NCBI GenBank assembly: GCA_964030785.1
Contig: OZ034966.1
Coordinates: 3,663,701 to 3,727,700, forward strand
Length of the DNA: 64,000 bases
Direction: 5' to 3'
From: Siderastrea siderea
Lineage: Eukaryota > Cnidaria > Anthozoa > Scleractinia > Rhizangiidae
In this document: one piece after another, positions 56,401 through 64,000 of the stretch
Numbering within the stretch: the stretch's first letter is position 1
Layout: every line of letters starts with the position of its first letter
Notes under the pieces: generated by a model
Databases searched by the model: none
Told to the model about the DNA's origin: nothing
Seen by the model: the letters and a program-made list of their open reading frames with translations, nothing else
Translations under genes and position numbers: made by a program

Positions 56401-59400
56401 CTATTCCTGAAATGACCTCACAAACTGCTTTGTATCGCTATTTTCAAACAACCGCCGCGATGTTAAACAGTTTGTGACGTCATTTCAGGAAAAGACCCAT
56501 GCCCTTACTTACTCGGTCATGAATCAAATGACTACCAGTTTTCGTAAGGCTTTATAGGCCTATTAAAAGTGGAATTTCCGAGAAATATTTGGAAAAAAGG
56601 GCCTGAAATATGTGAGAAAGGGGCAGAGAATTACCTAAGCGAAAAAAATAAATTGAGATGAAGCAACAATATGTACAAAAATCAGTATTTTAATTTGACT
56701 TCATTGTTGATATTTTAAGTCCTTATCAAATAAAGGAAAAATTGTTGCGTCGCAAGCATTGTCCTGAATTTTATACTGGCCTGAGCAATGTGTACAAGAC
56801 GAGAAACATGAGGTGTAAATGTAATGTTAATTGACTTAATTTAATATTTTTTATTTTTTTGGGAAAATCAGCTTGCTCTAAGACTAGTTTAAGTTTGAAT
56901 TTGCTTGCCTTTTGACAGCTCCTGCTTTTGATGAGAAGAAAATACATCAAGGTCAGGATTCATCAGAGAACAGTGGTTAGTTGTAAAAAACATCATCTCA
57001 CCCATTGCACTATCGTTATTTTTAATGACAGATTTACCTGTACCTTTACCTGCAGCATTCAGTTGCGTGGAGGGAGGGGACGGTAGCGGGCTATTATCGA
57101 GTTCCCCAGATTTTCCGTATCCTGGAGTTAAGGGATTGATCATCAGTTTAGTGTGTATAAAAAAGAGCCCTCGACTGTGTTTGTTTTATATTTAAGTACT
57201 TATTTTGACAAAAGCATTTTTTTGGCTGCTATCTCAACAGTTCAGCTTCTAGCGTCTACTATTTGTTGGGGGGGGGGGGGGGTGGAGGGGGAGGGGTCTC
57301 AATAATCTAGAAACACTGCTTATCGTCGGGGTAATGAAGCCATAATTTAAACCGATTTTATTTCGGTCATGCTTAGGTCATTTAAGTCATTTGTTGTGAA
57401 CCCAGTGTATGAGGCGCACTAAGAATATTTCACCTTGTAAGACCGACCTGGTCTAGCTCCTTTTAAGCAATCAGTCTTAAGTATTAAAGTAGAATAAAAA
57501 ATTGTTGCATGCAGTTAAACCCGAGCACACAAGTGAAAACGATATCAGCGAGGAAGGAATTCTTCCAGCCTCTGAAGGTATTATTGCATTGTTTAATTTG
57601 TTAAATATGATGAAGTGTGATGGCTTTGTTCCAGCTATCTGTAGCTTCTACGAGAAAGCAAAGTATTACAGGTATATTATCTATTCGATTCAATAACGTG
57701 CAACTGTTAATTCAGAGGGATTGGGTCCATCAAAACAAGAGGAAGAGGCCGGGTAATTTTGATGTTCTTGTTTTACCTACGAAGCTAAGAGCAACGCGCT
57801 TCCATTCGTAAGACGTCGTTTATCAGTCAGCTTTTCGCGTTTTCTTGTGGAAGCTACGTTTATTTGATTTCTTTCAGTAAACGACGATGCTTGAGTCTCT
57901 TCGATTAAACAATTTAAGGAAACAGTAAACTTTGCGTGGACCACCGTAACAAAATAAAAGTACCGGATCCTGTAGTAAAGGATCTAACCAGCAAAAAATA
58001 AAGAACCAAGTACGATAAAAAAGCAATGCTGATTCAACGTTATCCCTATCACTTAAGCTTATGTTATTATAGTGTCACGTATCCTACTTATGTTATATAT
58101 TTTTCAAATTTTAAATCGTAACGTTTTTATTTTTTCGCCAGTTTTTAAACGTTGAAATACAAGCTGCTTTAGTTGTTATTTTAGTAACATATTGTATACC
58201 CTTAGTTTAAATTGTAACGTTTTTGCCCTAAGAGTCTGAAGAAGAAAGGCTGTGCCTTTTGAAATATTGGTAAATATACAGTTTCCCTACTGTTGAATCA
58301 GCGTTGCTTTTTTATCGTACTTGAAACAATTTAAGAAATTTAGTATTGTCAGTGACATATAAATTACATGGGTTATGCTAAGACTTTTTGTGTTTTGTTT
58401 CCTTTGGTAGACTCTTTGTTTCAAACGGTGTCTGATTCAACAGAAATTTTGAAAGAAAGCGCACAGAAGGAAGGTAATATAAATAAATATAAAAGAGAAA
58501 GTACCTTCACTTAAGTATTGCTTACAATTGTCTATAGCGGAGCCCGCGCGCTAGCGCGTCAGCGGAGCACCAGTGCTGAGCAAATTTAATAACCTATCAA
58601 GTCAAGAAATTTTGGTAGTGACGTAAGAGTCAGGTGACCGTCGGTCCTTCCGCAGCACAGGCTCACCAATATGATGTGGCTTACGCTGGATATAACCCTG
58701 CGCTGAATCCCGTTTTTTAGCGCGAAATCGCAAAACAAGCAAAGACAATAAAAGTCAAAAACAAATTGATTAATAAAAAAAAAAGGTCAAAAGAATACTC
58801 AGTTGCTTTTTTGGTGGAAGGCGAAAAGTTCAATTTAGGCGAAAAAAAATTAGGCGGTAAAGTTCAAATTTGCCTTGTCGGTTCAGTTGCGAACTCGACC
58901 GGCACACCGCTTGAGTTCGCAGCATTTCGCAGCGGTTTCGACGCCAAATATAGCAGAGCTAGTGCTTTTTGTTTTTTTTCTGTCCATAACCATGGTTTTT
59001 GCGGCGGTCCGAATACATTTTCCAGGAAAAACACCAGCATTTTCAAGTTGATAGGCAGCTTGTCACGAAGAAAGAAATAAGAAGTAAGATTATCATCCGA
59101 GAATAACAATAAACACCCATGGCCTAGTGGACTAATCGCCGGCTAACTTCGCCGTCGAGCCGAGTGCGACTCTCAGCGAGAACACGAATTTTTTCTCTTT
59201 TTTTAATTTAACGACTTGAATGAGAGTATTTTCACAAATTAATGAATGCCAGCAAAAAAAACAACAACAACAACAACAACAACAAAACAAAAGACAAAAA
59301 CTGTACAAAATGGGGGCTCCGCTTTTAGGCTTGGCTAAATCTATATTTCTCTTTTGGATCTATTCTTATTTCTATTTTGGATCTGGTCCTAAGTAATATT

Positions 59401-62344
59401 GTAATCAGACATGCTGTCTTTTTGTAACCATGGATTTATTTCTAAGAAAAATGATATATTTAGCATGTCACCAAAGTGAGACAGAGAAATCTGAGTCCCC
59501 GGCGGAAATCAAACCCTTAACATCTCTCTGATGCTCTAACTATTGAACTACCGGGAGACTCCTGGCGAGCATAGTCACATCGACTAGGTTTGCTGTGACA
59601 TGTGCCCTGCAGAATTGAATCCGGAACGTCGAGCGGAAGACTCCTCTGGGGGAGGAATCCGTCTACATTGGTTAAACTAATCGAAAAGGTGAGGTCTTCT
59701 TCTCAGTTCTCAGGAAAAAAAAAGCTTTTGAAAAAGATTTTGCATAGTGTGGGTTCTTTCCAACTAAGGAAACCAACACCTTTTTGGAAAGAATGGAGAC
59801 CTTCTTTCTTAGAATATTAGTGGTGGAGAAGTCTTTTTAAGGTTTGTGATATACACCTTAGACGGCTTATCTCAAGATCGTTTCAACCAAACTACTCTTA
59901 AACATACAGTATCCCGTTCATTCCTGATTTAAGTAGTCCGCAAAGGATTTATCTCAAACGTTTGTTTTCCAAGGGACGGCTCAATATCTCAATGACCAAC
60001 ACGATAAACAAGTTCCATCTAACTTTGGTAAGTTACAAATTAACACTTTTAGCCTTCCTTGCTGTGTTTCAAGGTTTTTCTACCACCGCCTAAGTTTTTG
60101 TTTATGTAGCATGAAGGACCAGCTCTTGGGTGATGTTGAAATCTACTCGTGTCACACTAAAAAGGAAGGAAAGAATGACCTGAGTGTAACTTTTCAAACC
60201 AGATATGCACAAAGTAGGCCATGAAATGCTATCATAAGCTTAAATTAATTATCTAACAACGATTTCAAAATTGAATCCTGTTAACTGGCAAAATAATCGA
60301 TATACCGTATTTCCTCGATTAAACGCCGGGGGCGTTTATTCGAACCCGGCGTTTATTCGGGGCCCGGCGTTTATTTATTAAATGCATTTTTCAGTATTGG
60401 AAGTTTATTGAACCAAAAACCAAAATTCAACAAAAACGTTTAAAAAATGTGAAACAATGTCATCAACTTTGTCTCATCTAAGTGAATCTGGTAAGTTATT
60501 TAAAAAAAAAAACATCACTGACAGAAACAGTGATTGAAGTCTTCTCTACGTTACGTTTCTCCGTGCATGAAACACGGAGAGAGTGTATCGGTAACTGCTC
60601 GACAGCAAACGTACTGTGCAAGCAATTTTGAACAAGGTGCACGTGGCGGCGAGGTTCCTTCTCCATCAGTTCCGAGAAAAGCAAAATTATGGAAGGATTC
60701 AATTGCAAGGAACTGCTGGAGAAACGCTGGAAAGAACCTCAAGATGATCCTTGCTTGATGCACAAGCCCGCGGAAAAATTATTATGATTTAAAAAAGATT
60801 TCCACGATACCTGATGCGTCGTTTGTTTCATCTGTTTTAGAGAGAAGTACTTTTGTAAAAGGCAGTTTGGTTTGAATATTAGTGTATAAATTCAAATATA
60901 ATGGTAGAAAGAGAACTACTATGCAGTTACGACACATAATCTTGATTTAATATACCCATCTCGAATAAACGCCGGGTCCTCAAATAAACGCCGGGACCCC
61001 AAATAAACGCCGGGGGGGGGGGTTATTTTAAACTCGGCCCTGTAGATCCGGCGTTTATTTGAACCCAGCGTTTATTCGGGGTCCGGCGTTTAATCGAGAA
61101 AATATAGTACCTGTATACTCTCTTACCATTTGTCTACGACTTACGACTGACAGCATCATTATAATATTTTCAAATCTAAAAAGTAATACAATCGTTGTAC
61201 CTTCGTGCTACACAGCTTCGATATTTCAACCCGCTAAGTTGGAGAACCCTATTCCCAAGAAGGCTGAAGAAGGAAGCGGTAAGACTTTTTGTTTTAATAC
61301 GTCTGTTTGTTGTTTGGAGAATTTGGTTGATTGGTACGAATCTGTGTTTTCTCATTTGTATTTCATTTTTTCGTTGCGTTTTCTTTTTTTCCGGTTGTGA
61401 TTGGCGAGATATTTTAATAGTTGATGGTGGGATGAAAAAGGCCAAATTCTCTTCAATCTACAGGCTGCGTTGTTTCATTTTGTTATAATCGAATCAATAG
61501 GTCACTATTACGACTATAGCATTCCAGTAGGAGTCCTAGACGTAAACAACCGTCGCTGTCACATGTTTAAAATGTTAAATCGGGAATAGGCGATAGATTT
61601 GTTCTGTTTTGTCCCCATTTTCTTTCTTAATTTTTTTTACTTCAGAGATGCAAAGTTTTTTCTCCTCAACGGGATTGACGGCCATTCCACCGCTGCCCAG
61701 CAGTGACGGTGAGAAAGAGATTAACTAAGAAACTTTGTCCTACACTTTCGAGGGCACCCATTCAACGTTGAAATTTAATCAGACAAGTGTTTTCTTGCTG
61801 TGTTGGCCACAGAAAATCAAAATTAGAACCATGTTAAAATGTAACTGTACCTATTTCTATTACAAAATATTCCCCAGCTTTAAAACTTGATCACTTAGTA
61901 AGAAAGCAAAACCTGCCAGAAACAAATTAGTTAAAAACTGCAAGCAGAGAATTGAAAATGTATCGGGCTACAGTTAGCATATTTCCTTTCTTTTACTATT
62001 TCAGTTGTGACGCCAGTCTCAAATCAACCTGTTAACAGTCCATTGCCTCAACATGACAGCGACTTTCCAATGGCAGCCTCAGGTTATTTTGCTGTTTACA
62101 TTAAGTTTTTCTCAGTATGTATGATCGGAGCTCGTGTATCGTGTTATTTAGTCATTGGTGGATGACCTACCCATATTCTATTAAATTGGTAAGAGACTAT
62201 GAACTACCATGTTCGAATATCTGCTTGGACACCCACTTACGAGCAACCAATTAGATGTTCCAACGTCTCAGCCTTGTTTGTTTAGCAGAAGCAGCGTATG
62301 AAAAAAAAAAGAAAGAAAAAAAGAAAGAAAGAAATACTGATTGA
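53218..62344 (+). CDS. Secreted His/Lys-rich protein with a chain of symmetric micro-exons (unrecognised family)
   Basis: I rebuilt these exons: 53218-53413, 54445-54628, 55546-55619, 56124-56174, 56919-56975, 57515-57577, 58411-58473, 59974-60027, 61216-61278, 61646-61708, 62005-62082, and a tentative last one at 62289-62344. Reading frame and splice sites agree throughout. The first exon gives a signal peptide (MRLYCVISIFVILLSMTSAV, cleavage near residue 22) and a His/Lys-rich stretch. Exon 2 continues it (KHVKHVKHAKK, one Cys, a GKKR site). Exon 3 adds a second Cys (YIEDCVSS). From exon 4 on, each exon is 51-78 bp, starts and ends in phase 1, and encodes 17-26 polar residues closing on a split Gly codon, e.g. 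PLPSSDG and DSSENSG. The start at 53218 places the signal peptide first; an in-frame ATG at 53188 would bury it. Function unknown; an extracellular matrix, mucus or defence peptide role is conceivable. Confidence 0.75.
54178..54395. repeat. GATCCT-type minisatellite in intron 1
   Basis: Many short degenerate units around 'gatcct', 'ggatc' and 'gcagggtc' fill this stretch. It contains splice-like sites, and an open frame runs across it into exon 2 (54243-54632). Confidence 0.7.
54445..54628 (+). other. Exon 2: basic His-rich domain with Cys and GKKR
   Basis: The acceptor follows TTTTTTATTTTCATAG and the donor is CCT|GTGAGT. The frame encodes GHHGPIGFKCRGVKFIVNR, then a KHVKHVKHAKK helix-like basic run and FVRGKKRFRL. 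A TGA would follow at once if the donor were not used, giving a shorter possible product. Confidence 0.75.
55111..55164. repeat. Palindrome of ATT/AAT repeats in intron 2
   Basis: GTATTAC plus ATT repeats and ATTCCG are mirrored by CGGAATAAT and GTAATAC. The left half follows a phrase (gaagcaccatgagcaaatag...ggcgctatata) typical of LINE/SINE 3' ends, so this may be two tails head to head. Confidence 0.6.
55546..55619 (+). other. Exon 3: second Cys segment
   Basis: The acceptor follows TGTCTTTTTTAAAG and the donor is G|GTAAGA. It enters in phase 2 and leaves in phase 1, encoding LPKEAKLFEDKDGNLVTYIE, then DCVSS. It is the last exon before the symmetric series. Confidence 0.75.
56124..56174 (+). 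other. Micro-exon 4 (51 bp, phase 1-1)
   Basis: The acceptor follows TCTTTTCGCAAG and the donor is G|GTATGT. Encodes EHAEKKNFFEGEKELFI and a split Gly. Confidence 0.7.
56228..56260 (+). other. Candidate extra micro-exon (33 bp, phase 1-1)
   Basis: The acceptor follows TTCTCTTTTATCCTAG and the donor is G|GTGAAA, which is weaker. It would encode VKEHLTSKYFL with a closing Gly. Fits the series but is unproven. Confidence 0.3.
56353..56538. mobile_element. Short fold-back MITE in intron 4
   Basis: Arms of about 80 bp are inverse copies. Landmarks are GGGCATGGGTCT, CCTGAAATGAC.TCACAAACTG and the outer TGGT.ATTTGAT. Non-coding. Confidence 0.75.
56919..56975 (+). other. Micro-exon 5 (57 bp, phase 1-1)
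   Basis: The acceptor follows GCCTTTTGACAG and the donor is G|GTTAGT. Encodes APAFDEKKIHQGQDSSENS and a split Gly. Confidence 0.7.
57056..57082 (+). other. Candidate extra micro-exon (27 bp, phase 1-1)
   Basis: The pyrimidine-rich acceptor CCTTTACCTGCAG is followed by a frame for AFSCVEGGD ending at G|GTAGCG. Fits the series but is unproven. It would add a Cys. Confidence 0.25.
57515..57577 (+). other. Micro-exon 6 (63 bp, phase 1-1)
   Basis: The acceptor follows TTGTTGCATGCAG and the donor is G|GTATTA. Encodes VKPEHTSENDISEEGILPAS, then E and a split Gly. Confidence 0.7.
58007..58323. mobile_element. Non-autonomous element with 32-bp terminal inverted repeats in intron 6
   Basis: The ends, CAAGTACGATAAAAAAGCAA and onward to GATTCAAC, are mirrored at 58292-58323 with one mismatch. 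The inside phrase 'ctgaagaagaaaggctgtgc' resembles the tail of a Penelope-like element. 317 bp, no ORF. Confidence 0.75.
58411..58473 (+). other. Micro-exon 7 (63 bp, phase 1-1)
   Basis: The acceptor follows TTTCCTTTGGTAG and the donor is G|GTAATA. Encodes DSLFQTVSDSTEILKESAQK, then E and a split Gly. Confidence 0.7.
59120..59203 (+). mobile_element. tRNA-like SINE head
   Basis: The A box TGGCCTAGTGG (59120-59130) matches the consensus. GTGCGACTC (59164-59172) is one mismatch from a B box at tRNA spacing, and a T-run terminator follows at about 59190. It is inside intron 7. Confidence 0.5.
59480..59565 (-). mobile_element. tRNA-derived SINE, minus strand
   Basis: On the minus strand CCCGGTAGTTCAATAGTTAG carries a perfect A box (TAGTTCAATAG). 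GGTTTGATTTCC is a decayed B box and CCGGGGA closes the acceptor stem. Decayed, inside intron 7. Confidence 0.65.
59974..60027 (+). other. Micro-exon 8 (54 bp, phase 1-1)
   Basis: The acceptor follows CGTTTGTTTTCCAAG and the donor is G|GTAAGT, a consensus site. Encodes GTAQYLNDQHDKQVPSNF and a split Gly. Confidence 0.7.
60303..61109. mobile_element. MITE-like DNA element with 'AATAAACGCCGGG' repeats in intron 8
   Basis: Ends TA..GTATTTCCTCGATTAAACGCCGG and its inverse at 61083-61109 form terminal inverted repeats with a possible TA target duplication. The subterminal parts hold several copies of AATAAACGCCGGG in both orientations. 807 bp. The ORFs inside (60496-60763) overlap on both strands and are not convincing. 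Confidence 0.75.
61216..61278 (+). other. Micro-exon 9 (63 bp, phase 1-1)
   Basis: The acceptor follows TTCGTGCTACACAG and the donor is G|GTAAGA. Encodes ASIFQPAKLENPIPKKAEEG, then S and a split Gly. Confidence 0.7.
61646..61708 (+). other. Micro-exon 10 (63 bp, phase 1-1)
   Basis: The acceptor follows TTTTTTTTACTTCAG and the donor is G|GTGAGA. Encodes EMQSFFSSTGLTAIPPLPSS, then D and a split Gly. Confidence 0.75.
62005..62082 (+). other. Micro-exon 11 (78 bp, phase 1-1)
   Basis: The acceptor follows TTTTACTATTTCAG and the donor is G|GTTATT. Encodes VVTPVSNQPVNSPLPQHDSD, then FPMAAS and a split Gly. Confidence 0.7.
62289..62344 (+). other. Tentative last exon with poly-Lys tail
   Basis: The acceptor CTTGTTTGTTTAGCAG fits phase 1. 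The frame EAAYEKKKK...ERNTD ends at TGA (62342-62344). The Lys run comes from a GAAA-type simple repeat, so the exon may be real but recently altered, or the true end lies outside the window. Confidence 0.4.
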
Positions 62345-62470
62345 ACTGAACCACGTCATGATATGTAATTCAGTCAATGAAGGATAACTGTAAACTTTTG
62401 GAAAACATGCTTGGATTCCCTCAGAAACATCAAGTTCCGTGAGGAATGATATGTCACTGAGAACTTCAAG

Positions 62471-62473
62471 TGA

Positions 62474-62505
<32 letters not shown>

Positions 62506-62573
62506 AAAAGAGATAGAAAGGAAGGAAGGAAGGAAGGAAGGAAGGAATAATAATAATAATAATAATAATAATA
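62471..62573. repeat. Microsatellite block (GAAA, GGAA, ATA)
   Basis: Tracts of GAAA, then GGAA, then ATA units. A second GGAA tract is at about 62807-62885. Frames across these are artefacts. Confidence 0.9.
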
Positions 62574-63371
62574 ACTTTATTAACGTGTCAAAACTGTAGT
62601 AGCTGAGGGGAAAAGTCCCCTCTACTAATTGTGGACACCTAACCTGCCTAACTAAAAACGTAATTAATATCTGGAAAATATTCATATACATTTAAAAAGC
62701 CTAATTACAACAATTAACTAAGCTAAAAAAAACTGTTAAAATATATTAAAATTCTGTTTCTTCAACTATATTAAAATATAAAAATAAAAGTTATGTTAAA
62801 AATCTAGGAAGGAAGGAAGGAAGCAAGGAAGAAAGCAAGGAAGGAAGGAAGGAAGGAAGGAAGGAAGGAAGGAAGGAAGGAAGGAAAACGAAAGGAATCG
62901 TTTCCCAAAATTTCAGTTCCTGATTTTAAAAACCCTAAAATAGTTCTGACTACCGCGCAAATCTCTCCATAACTACGTTTCCATGTAGGTTTATGTAGGG
63001 CACTGCTAAAACTTACGTTTTACCTGCTTTTGCCAAAAATATACCTCAAATGGGAAGGTTTATGTTCCAAAGCGTTCCTTATAAGAGGAACAGCTACAAA
63101 AAAGGCACACTTGTTCCTAAAACAGTGTTAAACGATGATGGCCTTAAATTTATATCAGCAAAACAAGGGTTTTCCCAGAGCTATCTTATTCCATGATACA
63201 AAAGTGAGTCTCTTTGTCCCCGGCCTATCCGTGATCTCCGTTGAATGTATACAATCGTGCAAATCAGAACAAACTAAATAGGAAATAGATCACAGACACA
63301 AATGGCGAAACACTCACGCTCAATGAAAAGAGCAAAAAGGAATATCAACTTAAACAAGCTCCAACTACTAT

Positions 63372-63908
<537 letters not shown>

Positions 63909-63957
63909 ACAGCTAGCACTGAGAGATATTTTGATTACTGTGGACTCACTGTAAATA

Positions 63958-64000
63958 CGCATTCATTCATTCATTCATTCATTCATTCATTCATTCATTC
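63958..64000. repeat. (CATT)n microsatellite at window edge
   Basis: About ten CATT units run to the last base of the window, so the tract may continue. Confidence 0.95.

Noticed and set aside
57633..57670. Exon-like stretch after GTTCCAG (AICSFYEKAKYY)
   Set aside because: It would end in phase 2 (AG|GTATAT) and break the frame of the next exon at 58411.
59617..59690. Possible micro-exon after CCCTGCAG (ELNPERRAEDSSG...)
   Set aside because: The frame meets TAA before the GTGAGG donor, and no phase-1 donor lies before the stop.
60430..60491. Open frame KCETMSSTLSHLSES before a GTAAGT donor
   Set aside because: There is no usable AG acceptor in the frame, and it lies inside the AATAAACGCC element.
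62374..62691. ORF with Leu/Ser/Phe runs on the minus strand
   Set aside because: Translation of GAAA, GGAA and ATA simple repeats.

Overview
This window is animal nuclear DNA. It is AT-rich, with long intergenic spaces, spliceosomal introns (GT..AG), class A GPCR and homeobox genes, and many decayed transposons. The homeodomains are NK-like and BarH/Barx-like. Together with the cnidarian-style LINE, Penelope-like, SINE and fold-back debris, this suggests an anthozoan such as a stony coral or sea anemone. The species assignment is inference. No bacterial, plasmid or CRISPR features were seen.

Layout: 1-5.4 kb is intergenic and repeat-rich. A single-exon class A GPCR lies at 5488-6387 (+), followed by the 3' part of a LINE (7719-8640). 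From 13.4 to 51.2 kb there is a loose cluster of four small homeobox genes: A (-, 13447-14220), B (+, 29824-31038), C (+, 35811-36709) and D (-, 50511-51239). I rebuilt each from two exons. All four have the same plan: a short exon 1 starting at ATG and carrying a Groucho-binding eh1-like motif, one phase-1 intron, and an exon 2 with a Q50 homeodomain. A, C and D also share an unnamed C-terminal motif. A and C share a block of about 60 bp just upstream of the ATG, so they look like the most recent duplicates. The spaces between them hold MITEs, a large fold-back element with a nested Penelope-like insertion (22.8-24.9 kb), a 0.45-kb hairpin (39.0-39.5 kb) and three degenerate copies of a roughly 1-kb repeat (38.8-44.7 kb).

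The right end (53.2-62.3 kb) carries what I consider the main find. It is a gene for a secreted, His/Lys-rich protein followed by a chain of at least eight tiny exons (51-78 bp, four of them exactly 63 bp). Every one is in symmetric phase 1-1 and contributes a short disordered Ser/Glu/Pro-rich segment ending in a split Gly codon. Any of them could be skipped without a frameshift, much like the micro-exon genes of schistosomes. No known family was recognised. The last 1.7 kb is microsatellite and a large palindrome.

The homeobox proteins are predicted repressive transcription factors. The GPCR and the micro-exon protein are cell-surface and secreted products with no evident functional link to them.
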